NCBI RefSeq assembly: GCF_900109735.1
Contig: NZ_FOAS01000006.1
Coordinates: 1-64,000, forward strand
Source: Atopomonas hussainii
GTDB lineage: Bacteria; Pseudomonadota; Gammaproteobacteria; Pseudomonadales; Pseudomonadaceae
DNA: 64,000 bases
Reading direction: 5' to 3'
In this document: one piece after another, positions 46,153 through 54,349 of the stretch
How positions within the stretch are numbered: position 1 is the stretch's first letter
Layout: each line of letters starts with the position of its first letter
Translations under genes and position numbers: made by a program
Notes under the pieces: model-generated
What the model was told of the DNA's origin: nothing
Databases searched by the model: none
Seen by the model: only the letters and a program-made list of their open reading frames with translations

Positions 46153-46326
46153 AAAAAAGCCCGCTTGATCAGGCTGTGTCAAAACGTCGCGAGCGTAGGC
46201 TAGGCAAGGCAAAAACAGGCGAAAAAGCGCAGTTTACGTGTGGTAAATGAGCATTTTGAGCCTGTTTTTAACGCCGCATAGCCAAGCGCAGTAGTTTTCA
46301 CACAGTCTGTTGATAGCGGGCTTTTT
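46153..46326 (+). terminator. tal terminator interrupted by a MITE
   Basis: The left arm AAAAAAGCCCGC is at 46153-46164 and the right arm GCGGGCTTTTT at 46316-46326. If the element between them and one copy of TTGAT are removed, the arms form an ordinary rho-independent terminator with a 4- to 5-base loop. The convergent rssC gene would use the same structure. Confidence 0.8.
46170..46309. mobile_element. 140-bp MITE with 16-bp inverted ends and TTGAT duplication
   Basis: The ends CAGGCTGTGTCAAAAC and (inverted) CAGACTGTGTGAAAAC match at 14 of 16 positions. The element is flanked by direct TTGAT repeats (46165-46169 and 46310-46314). Inside, AAAAACAGGC and GCCTGTTTTT and other complementary blocks let the whole element fold into a long hairpin. 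It has no coding capacity, so it must be moved by a transposase elsewhere. I believe I have seen similar sequence in other Pseudomonas genomes but cannot check this. Confidence 0.8.
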
Positions 46327-46344
46327 GCAGCGTGTTGGCTGCGC

Positions 46345-46821
46345 TTAATGCTCTAGCGCGTGCACTAAATCACTAAAGGCGGCGCGGTTGTTGGCATTCA
46401 GGCCCATCAAAATCTTGTGTGCTTCCAGTACTTTGGCTTTGACCTCGGCTTCAGACACGTCTTGCTCAGGCAAGTCGGCACAATCGATACAAGGCGCCGG
46501 GCCATTGATCAGGTTAAACACTTGATCAAAGCCCATCGACAACAACAAGCGGCTGATATCTTCACTGTCGCTGACGATGGTTGGCAGCAAGCCAATTTTC
46601 TCGCGCGACAAAATAGACAGCTTGGCCAATAGGCCCAGCGAGGTACTGTCGATGCACGACGTTTCGGTGAGATCGATAATGATGGCGCGAAATTTCAACG
46701 CCGAGAAAATCTTCTCGATGGTGTAATCCAGCGTCGCGCACAGCGTCAGGCGCACATCACCTAGAAACTTGAGGACGAACATGCCGTCCTGCTCGGCAAA
46801 CTGGATTTGCCCGGTACTCAT
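46345..46821 (-). CDS. rssC: STAS-domain anti-sigma-factor antagonist (RssC-like)
   Basis: A 158-residue protein with a STAS domain (about residues 5-105). The expected phosphoserine lies in TSCIDSTSLGLLAKL. The C-terminal ~50 residues are extra. It starts four bases before the rssB stop, so it is coupled to the phosphatase that would dephosphorylate it. Gene order next to tal matches PA2797-PA2798 of P. aeruginosa, where the pair has been linked with control of RpoS; the symbol follows that synteny. Confidence 0.75.
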   Translation of the reverse strand: MSTGQIQFAEQDGMFVLKFLGDVRLTLCATLDYTIEKIFSALKFRAIIIDLTETSCIDSTSLGLLAKLSILSREKIGLLPTIVSDSEDISRLLLSMGFDQVFNLINGPAPCIDCADLPEQDVSEAEVKAKVLEAHKILMGLNANNRAAFSDLVHALEH

Positions 46822-48008
46822 TGCAGGTTCCTGCTCAACACCAGCAAGGCAATATCATCTGGGATATCTTTCAATTTGGCCAGCCCCAATTCACTGCGCA
46901 GGCCATCCAATGTGCCCCCAGAACGTTCAATCAAGCCCGGCAGACTGGCCTCTTTGGCTTTTAAGGTATCGCCGGGAATCAGCTCAAGAATGCCGTCAGA
47001 CATCATCACCAAGGCGAATTCCGCCGGCAAGCTAACGCTGTGATCGTCGTATTTGGCCTTGGCGAACAAGCCAACCGGCAAGCCACGACCCGGCAAAAAT
47101 TCGGCCTTGCCCTGCTGCAACAGCACGGGCAGCGGCAAATGACCACCAACGCTGTAGTGCAGCGTATTGCTACGCAAATCGATAACCCCGCCGAGCATAG
47201 TCACGTGCTTGCCCAATTTGCAGTTGATCAGGCCGCGGTTGATGCTATCGAGCACCTCGGAAGGCGCAAAGGTTTCGCGATCGTTACGGCGAAACTCATA
47301 CAGCAAACGCGTGGTCATAAACTTCAGCAGCACCGTCGCGAACGCCGATGAGGCACCGTGCCCAGAGACATCGGCCAGATAAAACGCCAGCAAGTGATCA
47401 TTGACCTGAAAGTAGTCAATAAAATCGCCAGACAAATACAACGACGGGGTGATCTGGTGACTGAAGGTAAAGCCGCTGGCCTGCCAAGGGGTGGGCGGCA
47501 GAATGTTCATCTGCAGCTGACGGCCTGCGGCCTGATCGTCTTCCAAAACACGCAAGCTGGCTTTCAATTCGCGATTGGCAGCTTCTAGCTCATGCCGGTA
47601 GCGGGCATTTTCAGCCTCTAGCCGTGCATGCTCTAACGCTTTATTTACCGCGTGCTCGAGCATGCTCAAATCATGTACCGGTTTGATCAGGTAGTCGCTG
47701 GCACCTAAGCGAAGCGCCTGCACAACGTCGCCCATCACACCGGCGCCAGAGATGACAATGACCGGCAACTGTGGGTAATGCTCCTTGACCTGTCGAATCA
47801 GGCTTAGGCCATCCATCTTGGGCATTCGCAAGTCGCACAAGAGCAAATCAAACGTTTGCTGCTTGAGCACGGCCAAGGCTTGGAGGCCATCGGCAGCTTG
47901 TGCAACCTGATGGCCGGAGTCTTCGAGGTAGGCCGCCAAACTGTGGCGTACCACCTCTTCATCGTCCACCAACAGCAAGCGTGCGTGCGGTGCTTCGGTT
48001 ATCGGCAA
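46818..48008 (-). CDS. rssB: Response regulator with PP2C phosphatase domain (RssB-like)
   Basis: A 396-residue protein. The receiver domain (about 10-125) has phospho-Asp in LLLCDLRMPKMDG and Lys in YLIKPVHD. A coiled-coil linker (about 128-165) leads to a SpoIIE/PP2C-type serine phosphatase domain (about 190-395), with the metal-binding Asp in YLSGDFIDYF, in ADVSGHGASSA and in MMSDGILEL. It probably controls the phosphorylation state of the adjacent STAS protein. In HsbR-type proteins an anti-sigma kinase domain follows; it is absent here. Confidence 0.85.
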   Translation of the reverse strand: MPITEAPHARLLLVDDEEVVRHSLAAYLEDSGHQVAQAADGLQALAVLKQQTFDLLLCDLRMPKMDGLSLIRQVKEHYPQLPVIVISGAGVMGDVVQALRLGASDYLIKPVHDLSMLEHAVNKALEHARLEAENARYRHELEAANRELKASLRVLEDDQAAGRQLQMNILPPTPWQASGFTFSHQITPSLYLSGDFIDYFQVNDHLLAFYLADVSGHGASSAFATVLLKFMTTRLLYEFRRNDRETFAPSEVLDSINRGLINCKLGKHVTMLGGVIDLRSNTLHYSVGGHLPLPVLLQQGKAEFLPGRGLPVGLFAKAKYDDHSVSLPAEFALVMMSDGILELIPGDTLKAKEASLPGLIERSGGTLDGLRSELGLAKLKDIPDDIALLVLSRNLQ

Positions 48009-48212
48009 ATCCAGCCCTACCCTGTCCAGTGGCTATCGCGTTGCGACACTACTCCCATGCCAAGCATGGTTCAAGGCAATCATAGTCGCTGTGAGGGTGT
48101 GACATAGCCGATCTTCATGACGGCTGCATGGCCAGTCGTCGGCTCTAACCTTTACAGCCACCATATATGGGGTTTAATTGAAAGTAGGAGCACAACAACG
48201 AGGACAGCGTCC

Positions 48213-48512
48213 ATGAGTATGACGGATCGAGCTTACAGCGAAAAACGCGATTTCATCCGCATGCAGGTCGAAGCAGCCGCCACCCTGAAATATGCGGGGC
48301 AAAGCGTGAGTGCCACTTGCCGAGACCTATCCAGCACAGGCATGCAGCTTGAGGCCGCTTGCGTACCCAGCGTGGGTGAGCATGTGGAAGTCGCGATTGA
48401 GTCAGACCACCCTTCATTACGCGGCTTGGAAGTCACGGGGGAAATCAAACGCGTGGAAGAGTTAGACAATGGCAATAGCCTGATCGGCATCCATATCACT
48501 GCCATGCGCTGA
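48213..48512 (+). CDS. PilZ-domain protein
   Basis: A 99-residue single PilZ domain, a cyclic-di-GMP receptor. The binding motifs are EKRDFIRM (RxxxR) and CRDLSSTGMQ (DxSxxG), spaced as usual. The start MSMTDRAYSEKR follows a GAGGA site at suitable distance. It lies between the divergent rssB and the convergent mlaA, as in P. aeruginosa. Confidence 0.88.
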   Translation: MSMTDRAYSEKRDFIRMQVEAAATLKYAGQSVSATCRDLSSTGMQLEAACVPSVGEHVEVAIESDHPSLRGLEVTGEIKRVEELDNGNSLIGIHITAMR

Positions 48513-48536
48513 CACGCGTAGGCACTCAACAGCCAT

Positions 48537-48571
48537 AAAAAAGGCGGCTACCTTTCGGAGCCGCCTTTTTT
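48537..48571. terminator. Bidirectional terminator between PilZ gene and mlaA
   Basis: AAAAAAGGCGGCT and AGCCGCCTTTTTT form a 13-bp stem with a 9-base loop and T runs on both strands. Confidence 0.92.
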
Positions 48572-48609
48572 GTACCTATTTTTGTGGCTAACAGCTGCGT
48601 GAAGAAACC

Positions 48610-49302
48610 TTAGAAATCGTCTTCGACCACGCCGTCGTTGATCAGGTAATCACGGCGCTGCAGGTAGGCATTACGAATGAAGGTGTACTTGTCGCCGGTG
48701 ATGAGTTTTTCCGACTCCAGCAGATCGGCACGCGTGTCGATTACGTTGGTAGCGGTAATGCTGTTACGGGTTGGCACGTGACCAATATTGCCGACCATGA
48801 TGCGCGTGGTGTCGGCCAGTGTGCCGGTGAAGTCACGCGGGGTGCTGGGGCCTAAGAACGGCACCATTACGTATGGGCCACTACCTAAGCCCCAAACGGC
48901 CAAGGTTTGGCCAAAGTCTTCATTGCTGCGAGTTAAGCCGGCATGCGTGGCTACGTCAAAGAAACCCAGCAAGCCAACGGTGGTGTTAATCAGCAAACGG
49001 GCGGTGTCTACACCGGCGTTGTGCAGCTTGCCTTGCAGCAGGTTGTTAGCCAGGTTATTCACCTCGCCCACGTTATCAAAGACATTGCTGATGCCATCGT
49101 CGAGAATCTGCGGGGTGACATAGTTGTAACCCTTGGCGATGGGGCGCAAAGCGTAAGTATCTAAGGTGTCGTTAAAGGTGAAAACCGGACGGTTAAAGCT
49201 CTCCCATGGATCAACATGCTCGTCAGCATGGGCGCCAACAGAAAGCACGCCGGCTGATAAGCTCAGCAGCAGCGCAGAAAGAGTGAGGTGAACACGGCGC
49301 AT
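48610..49302 (-). CDS. mlaA: MlaA (VacJ) lipid-asymmetry protein
   Basis: Outer-membrane component of the Mla phospholipid transport system, 230 residues, with the family signature VDPWESFNRPVFTFNDTLD and NLLQGK, followed by SNEDFGQTLAVWG and GPSTPRD. The signal peptide ends near GAHA-DE, and no lipobox Cys is present, whereas E. coli MlaA is a lipoprotein. The start at 49302 follows a strong GGAGGAA site; the longer frame from 49335 is rejected. Confidence 0.93.
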   Translation of the reverse strand: MRRVHLTLSALLLSLSAGVLSVGAHADEHVDPWESFNRPVFTFNDTLDTYALRPIAKGYNYVTPQILDDGISNVFDNVGEVNNLANNLLQGKLHNAGVDTARLLINTTVGLLGFFDVATHAGLTRSNEDFGQTLAVWGLGSGPYVMVPFLGPSTPRDFTGTLADTTRIMVGNIGHVPTRNSITATNVIDTRADLLESEKLITGDKYTFIRNAYLQRRDYLINDGVVEDDF

Positions 49303-49461
49303 AGGAATTATTCCTCCATGAGATGATGCGTACACGGCATAAGTGGCGGCAAGTATAGTCAGCTAGCCCCCCAATCGCCACGCACACCCGCCCTTAGACT
49401 GCCCTTTAACGGCCGCTTAAGTGTAAAAAACTGTTAACCATCACAGACTTGCCTGCCCAGT

Positions 49462-49878
49462 ATGTCGAGCGACTATCAGCTGCGTTGCCTTGATGAGCAG
49501 CGCTGGCCACTGTTAAACAAATTTTATAAAACCCACCACACCAAGCTGCGCGCCAATAAGCACAGCCAGGCCTGGGTGCTGATGGCGAACGAGCACTGGT
49601 TAGCCGTGCTGAATTTAGCGCCCTGCTCTGCTGGCGCCTTTCTCGGTGGTGTGTTTGTGCCGCCGACGTTGCGTGGCAAAGGTTTCAGCCGCGAGCTAAT
49701 TAGCCGCGTGCAAACACAGGCCGAGCAGCCATTGTGGTTATTTTGCGCGCCAGAACTTAGCGCCCTGTACCAACGCTGCGGCTTTCTTCCCTGCCAAGAC
49801 TTGCCGGCAGATTTACAAGAGCGCCTCACGCGTTATCAGCAGCACAAATCGCTGATCGCTATGCACTGGCAAAAATAA
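49462..49878 (+). CDS. GNAT-family acetyltransferase
   Basis: A 138-residue N-acetyltransferase. The acetyl-CoA-binding region is GGVFVPPTLRGKGFSRELI (motif A, R/Q-x-x-G-x-G/A in LRGKGF), followed by WLFCAPELSALYQRCGF. The substrate cannot be told from sequence. It stands alone on + and ends inside a bidirectional terminator shared with rluB. Confidence 0.8.
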   Translation: MSSDYQLRCLDEQRWPLLNKFYKTHHTKLRANKHSQAWVLMANEHWLAVLNLAPCSAGAFLGGVFVPPTLRGKGFSRELISRVQTQAEQPLWLFCAPELSALYQRCGFLPCQDLPADLQERLTRYQQHKSLIAMHWQK

Positions 49879-49910
49879 ACCCCGCAGGGCGAGCCATGCG
49901 GGGTTTATTT
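49873..49910. terminator. Bidirectional terminator between GNAT gene and rluB
   Basis: AAATAAACCCCGCA and TGCGGGGTTTATTT form a perfect 14-bp stem with a 10-base loop. The GNAT stop codon lies in its left arm. Confidence 0.9.
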
Positions 49911-49929
49911 TCACTACGGTCGTTAACGC

Positions 49930-50991
49930 TTAGCGCTTGAAGCCTGGGCGGCTACCGCTGCCACCGGTACGCGGGCGGCGCGGGCCAGCGGGCTTGCCAC
50001 GATTATCGAAATCGCTCGGGCGCTCGGCGATATCGGCACCACGCTCACGACGGCGCGCGGCTTCTTCGTGACGACCGGCATCGCTGCGCTTGTTCTTCGG
50101 CCCACGACGCGGTGCGCTGGGGGTGGCCGATTTGCGCTGCAGGCGCTCGATTCGCTCGCGGAACTTGGCCTTCTCTTCCACCATGGGAATCGGCGCTAAG
50201 CCCACTTCAGCGCTTAAGATATCCACTTCTTGCTGGGCCATTTCGCGCCAGCGGCCTACGCTCATGTCGGCGGTTAAGAACACCGGGCCAAAGCGCACGC
50301 GCTTCAAGCGGCTCACCACGCAGCCAACGGCTTCCCACAGGCGGCGTACTTCGCGGTTACGGCCTTCCATCACCACGCAGTGGAACCAATGGTTAAAACC
50401 ATCGCCGCCGGGGGCTTTTTTCAAGTCGGTAAATTTCGCCGGGCCGTCTTCGAGCATCACGCCAGCTTTAAGCTGGTCGATCATCTCGTCGGTGACTTCA
50501 CCACGCACGCGCACGGCGTATTCGCGGTCCATCTCGTAAGACGGGTGCATTAAGCGGTTGGCCAACTCGCCATCGGTGGTGAACATCAACAAGCCGGTGG
50601 TGTTGATGTCCAAACGGCCGATATTGATCCAGCGGCCGCCACGTACACGCGGCAGGCGATCAAAAATGGTGGGGCGGCCTTCGGGGTCGTCGCGGGTGCA
50701 CACTTCGCCTTCGCGCTTGTTGTAGATCAGCACGCGGCGCTGCACTTGCGGCAGAGTTTCTTGCCGCAGCGGGCGGCCGTCGAGTTCGATTTTCTCGTGG
50801 CCTTCGATACGTGCGCCAAGGTTGGCGACTTCGCCATCCACACGCACACGACCAGCACTGATCCAGCCTTCAATTTCGCGACGCGAAGCTAGGCCTGCGC
50901 GCGCCAGCACCTTTTGCAGCTTCTCGCCGCTGGGTGGGGTTAGGTCTTCGGGCTGATCGTCGTATTGGTCGTGGGTAAATTCTTCGCTCAT
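49930..50991 (-). CDS. rluB: 23S rRNA pseudouridine synthase B
   Basis: Pseudouridine synthase for 23S rRNA position 2605 (E. coli numbering), 353 residues. An N-terminal S4 domain (EKLQKVLARAGLASRREIE) precedes the catalytic domain with GRLDINTTGLLMFTTDG (catalytic Asp). The basic, Arg/Gly-rich C-terminal tail of about 80 residues (RRGPKNKR...GSGSRPGFKR) is usual for RluB. The start at MSEEFTHD follows GGGAGG. Confidence 0.94.
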   Translation of the reverse strand: MSEEFTHDQYDDQPEDLTPPSGEKLQKVLARAGLASRREIEGWISAGRVRVDGEVANLGARIEGHEKIELDGRPLRQETLPQVQRRVLIYNKREGEVCTRDDPEGRPTIFDRLPRVRGGRWINIGRLDINTTGLLMFTTDGELANRLMHPSYEMDREYAVRVRGEVTDEMIDQLKAGVMLEDGPAKFTDLKKAPGGDGFNHWFHCVVMEGRNREVRRLWEAVGCVVSRLKRVRFGPVFLTADMSVGRWREMAQQEVDILSAEVGLAPIPMVEEKAKFRERIERLQRKSATPSAPRRGPKNKRSDAGRHEEAARRRERGADIAERPSDFDNRGKPAGPRRPRTGGSGSRPGFKR

Positions 50992-51139
50992 CTGGGCACC
51001 TCCCGGCGTGACTAGCAGCGGCACCGCGCCACTGCGTTTTAAGCGGTCGCGCATGATACGCGCTTGCTCCGCCGCATGCACGCAGGCTAGTTGATTTGCA
51101 GGCGAGTGGGCGCACCGGCGACCAATGGCAGCCGCGCTA

Positions 51140-51370
51140 CGGGGCTGAGTTGAAGACCCTTATTTCCCCAACCTAGAGTGATGTTGCCTACTCTATTCAG
51201 CCCCGCAGCGTATTTGCCACCTGCGTTGCACCACACAACGCAGGCACTGACTCTGGCGATGCCGCGCCAGAATCACATTGCCCCGTGCACCACCACACAG
51301 GGCCAGCTCTGGCTGGATGAGGAGCTCAACCAGAGCTTATGCGCGAAAATCTATGCCTAGCCTCGCGCAT
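51140..51370. ncRNA. Highly folded non-coding stretch upstream of rluB (candidate RNA)
   Basis: Between rluB and malK there is no convincing gene, but a chain of perfect inverted repeats: CGGGGCTGA/TCAGCCCCG (51140/51197) enclosing TAGAGT/ACTCTA (51174/51190), CCTGCGTTG/CAACGCAGG (51220/51236), TCTGGCG/CGCCAGA (51252/51265), GCTCTGG/CCAGAGC (51306/51330), and ATGCGCGA/TCGCGCAT (51339/51363) followed by TTTTC. A structured RNA, a decayed mobile element or a cluster of regulatory dyads are all possible. Strand is uncertain, and no promoter is obvious. Confidence 0.4.
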
Positions 51371-51380
51371 TTTCACTGAC

Positions 51381-52496
51381 TCAACCGTAAATCGCCGGCT
51401 CGCGGTAATGCCGTGCGCAAGCTTGGCCGTCGGCGCGGAACAGATGGCACTTGTTCACATCAAGGCCAGCGGCAAAAGTCTGCCCTACCGCCACCTTGCG
51501 GTTGCCATCGCAGCGTAGGGTGATGATGTCTGGCACGCCTTCGACGGTCAGGTACAGCAAGTTCTGATCGCCCAAACGCTCGGCAACGGTGATTTCACCG
51601 TTGAAGATAAAATCGGCTTGCTCAGGATCGGCAAAGTGCTCGGGACGCACTCCCAACGTCAGCGGCTCACCGGCTTGCACGCCAGTGCCATCGACATTCA
51701 CGCTGAGCTTGAAACCGTTAGGCAGTTCGACCGTGACGTGATCGCTGCTGGCCTCTACCGCGCGCACCGCTAAGAAGTTCATTTGCGGTGAACCAATAAA
51801 ACCGGCGACAAACTTGTTTTGCGGATAGTGATACAGCTCCAGCGGCTGACCAACTTGGGCAATTTGCCCAGCGTTAAGCACGACAATCTTGTCAGCCATG
51901 GTCATGGCTTCCACTTGGTCGTGGGTGACGTAAATCATCGTCGACTGCAAACGCTGGTGCAGACGGGAAATCTCGATACGCATTTGCACGCGCAAGAAGG
52001 CATCGAGGTTGGACAGCGGCTCGTCGAAGAGGAACACCTTAGGCTCGCGCACCATAGTGCGGCCGATGGCCACACGCTGACGCTGACCACCGGAGAGGTC
52101 TTTGGGCTTACGCTCCAGCAGCTGATCGAGCTGCAAGATGCGCGCGGCTTCGTCCACTCGGCGGGCGATTTCTGGCTTTTTCTCTTTGGCCAGCTTCAGG
52201 CCAAAACCCATGTTTTCCGCCACGCTCATGTGCGGGTAGAGGGCATAGCTTTGGAACACCATGCCGACCGAGCGCTCCATCGGCGGCAGGTCGTTAACGC
52301 GCTGGTTGCCGATGTACAGATCGCCGGAGGTGATGTCCTCAAGCCCAGCAATCAAGCGCAGCAAGGTGGATTTACCGCAGCCGGATGGGCCGACGAAGAC
52401 GACGAACTCGCCGTCTTCGATATCCAAGTTAATGCTGCGGGTGATCGGCGTGCCGTCGTAACTCTTACAAATATTGCGCAGGGTAACGCTAGCCAT
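51381..52496 (-). CDS. malK: MalK-type ABC transporter ATPase
   Basis: ATPase of the maltose/maltodextrin importer, 371 residues. Walker A is GPSGCGKST (about 37-45), the signature LSGGQRQR, and Walker [12 protein letters not shown]. The C-terminal ~130 residues form the OB-fold/TOBE regulatory domain typical of MalK/UgpC. It follows the alpha-glucosidase gene by 15 bases, apart from malEFG, but no other permease set is near, so it most likely powers MalFG. Confidence 0.92.
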   Translation of the reverse strand: MASVTLRNICKSYDGTPITRSINLDIEDGEFVVFVGPSGCGKSTLLRLIAGLEDITSGDLYIGNQRVNDLPPMERSVGMVFQSYALYPHMSVAENMGFGLKLAKEKKPEIARRVDEAARILQLDQLLERKPKDLSGGQRQRVAIGRTMVREPKVFLFDEPLSNLDAFLRVQMRIEISRLHQRLQSTMIYVTHDQVEAMTMADKIVVLNAGQIAQVGQPLELYHYPQNKFVAGFIGSPQMNFLAVRAVEASSDHVTVELPNGFKLSVNVDGTGVQAGEPLTLGVRPEHFADPEQADFIFNGEITVAERLGDQNLLYLTVEGVPDIITLRCDGNRKVAVGQTFAAGLDVNKCHLFRADGQACARHYREPAIYG

Positions 52497-52511
52497 GGAC
52501 TACTCCTTCAC

Positions 52512-54146
52512 TCAACCCAACAGGCGGGCGTAACCAAAACTGTTGGCCGCCAAGTGTACGCGGCCACCTTGGAAGTCCGCACGGGCGGCGGGTACGCCTT
52601 CCAGCGGCTCAACCATCACCGGCAGGCTGTAAAACTTATCGTCGCTGCCCATGTTGAACAGGCACAACCAACCCTCATCACCCACGCGGCGCTCAAACAC
52701 CAGCAGGCTGTCATCGGCATGCCAGAGGCGAATGCTGCCGTCGATGAGCACCGGCTGTGTGCGACGCCAGGCCAAGAAGGCGCGATAGGTATTGAGCAGC
52801 GAATGCTCGTCGGCTTCTTGCACATCCACCGCCAGCGCTTGCTGGGCGGGCGATACCGGCAGCCAGGGTTTGCTGCTGCTAAAACCGGCTTGTTCGATAT
52901 CGTGCTGCCACGGCATGGGCGTGCGGCAACCGTCGCGGCCTTTAAATTCCGGCCAGAAGGCGATGCCGTAGGGGTCGACTAAATCTTCAAACGCTACTTG
53001 CGCTTCCGGCAGGCCCAGCTCTTCACCTTGATACAGACACACGCTGCCCCGCAGCGAAAGCAACAAGGCCATCAGCAGGCGACCGCGCTCGGCGTCCGGC
53101 ACTGGCTTGCCGGCTTGTTTCCAGCGACTGAGCACGCGCACCACGTCGTGGTTACCCACCGACCAGCACGGCCAACCATCAGCCAGTTCACCTTCGATGC
53201 TCTGCACCGTGTGATGAATAAATTCCGGGCTGCACTGCTCGGTAAGCAGGTCGAAGGAGTACGCCATGTGCAGCGTATTGCCGCCCGCGGTATAAGCCGC
53301 CATGGTGCGCAGGCTGTTATCGCAGCCAATTTCCGCCACGGTGGTGCTGCCCGGGTAACGGTTGAGCAGCCCGCGCACCTTGCGCAGAAACGCGAGGTTT
53401 TCCGGCTGGGTTTTGTCGTACACATGGCGCTGATAGGCGTAAGGGTTATCGGCACGCACGCCGATGCCGCCTTCTTTGATATCCAGATTCGGCGGGTTAT
53501 CGCGCAGCTTGGCATCGTGAAAGTAGAAGTTCGCCGCATCTAAACGGAAACCATCCACGCCGCGCTTAAGCCAGAACTCCATGTCATCGAGCAGTTGTTG
53601 CTGCACCGCTTCGCAGTGGAAGTTCAAATCCGGCTGGCTGCTTAAAAAATTGTGCAAGTAGTACTGCTTGCGGCGGCTATCCCACGTCCACGCGGGGCCA
53701 CCGAACACCGACAGCCAGTTATTCGGCACGCTGCCGTCGGCCTTAGGATCAGCCCACACGTACCAATCGGCCTTGTCGTTATGCCGACTGGCGCGACTTT
53801 CGGCAAACCACGGGTGTTGGTCGGACGAGTGATTGAGCACTTGGTCGATGATGATTTTCAGGCCGCGCTCATGGGCAGCGGCAATCAAGGCTTCGAAATC
53901 GGCCAGCGTGCCGAACAGCGGGTCGACATCGCGGTAATCGGCCACGTCATAGCCGAAGTCTTTCATCGGCGAGGTGAAAAACGGCGACAACCAAATAGCG
54001 TCGACGTTGAGGCTGGCAATGTAATCGAGCTTGGCCAGCACGCCAGGCAAATCGCCGACGCCGTCGCCATTGCTATCGAAAAAGCTGCGCGGATAAACCT
54101 GATAGATGACGCCTCCGCGCCACCAGTCATTACGAGGGGCAGGCAT
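52512..54146 (-). CDS. Alpha-glucosidase, GH13 family
   Basis: Cytoplasmic GH13 alpha-glucosidase of 544 residues (oligo-1,6-glucosidase/AglA-like), no signal peptide. Motifs: WWRGGVIYQVYPRSF at the N-terminus, region I IIIDQVLNHSSDQHPWF, the nucleophile Asp in DGFRLDAANF, the acid/base Glu in VAEIGCDNS, and the third Asp in VGNHDVVRV. It would hydrolyse maltose or short maltodextrins after import. A MalT-box-like promoter lies about 65 bases upstream. Confidence 0.9.
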   Translation of the reverse strand: MPAPRNDWWRGGVIYQVYPRSFFDSNGDGVGDLPGVLAKLDYIASLNVDAIWLSPFFTSPMKDFGYDVADYRDVDPLFGTLADFEALIAAAHERGLKIIIDQVLNHSSDQHPWFAESRASRHNDKADWYVWADPKADGSVPNNWLSVFGGPAWTWDSRRKQYYLHNFLSSQPDLNFHCEAVQQQLLDDMEFWLKRGVDGFRLDAANFYFHDAKLRDNPPNLDIKEGGIGVRADNPYAYQRHVYDKTQPENLAFLRKVRGLLNRYPGSTTVAEIGCDNSLRTMAAYTAGGNTLHMAYSFDLLTEQCSPEFIHHTVQSIEGELADGWPCWSVGNHDVVRVLSRWKQAGKPVPDAERGRLLMALLLSLRGSVCLYQGEELGLPEAQVAFEDLVDPYGIAFWPEFKGRDGCRTPMPWQHDIEQAGFSSSKPWLPVSPAQQALAVDVQEADEHSLLNTYRAFLAWRRTQPVLIDGSIRLWHADDSLLVFERRVGDEGWLCLFNMGSDDKFYSLPVMVEPLEGVPAARADFQGGRVHLAANSFGYARLLG

Positions 54147-54210
54147 GTGCGCAAGTTCCTTGTTGTTCTGTTTACACGTTGGCCACTTTACGGGGGCCTG
54201 CCTACGCCAA

Positions 54211-54262
54211 CCTCATCCCCTACGCCCTTTTGCTGGGCGTACAAATTAGGCGTAGTACGCCC
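54211..54262 (-). promoter_or_regulatory. MalT-type promoter block before the alpha-glucosidase gene
   Basis: On the minus strand 54220-54211 read GGGGATGAGG, matching the MalT box core. Further upstream GGGCGTA-type and ATTAGGCGTAG elements follow. The same order of elements occurs before malE (61072-61115), which supports a common regulator. Confidence 0.65.
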
Positions 54263-54288
54263 TACCCTTGGCTTGTCGCATAAATGTA

Positions 54289-54336
54289 AAAACGCCGTGC
54301 TTACGCCCCGGTTAGCGGCGGTAAGCACGGCGTTTT
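54289..54336. terminator. Terminator after malT
   Basis: AAAACGCCGTGCTTAC and GTAAGCACGGCGTTTT form a perfect 16-bp stem with a 16-base loop, 14 bases after the malT stop on the minus strand. Confidence 0.85.
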
Positions 54337-54349
54337 GGTGCCCTGTCTA

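Noticed and set aside
51178-51360. Possible 60-codon gene on + between rluB and malK
   Set aside because: No ribosome site, no recognisable protein features, and the stretch is dominated by inverted repeats that explain it better as RNA or DNA structure.
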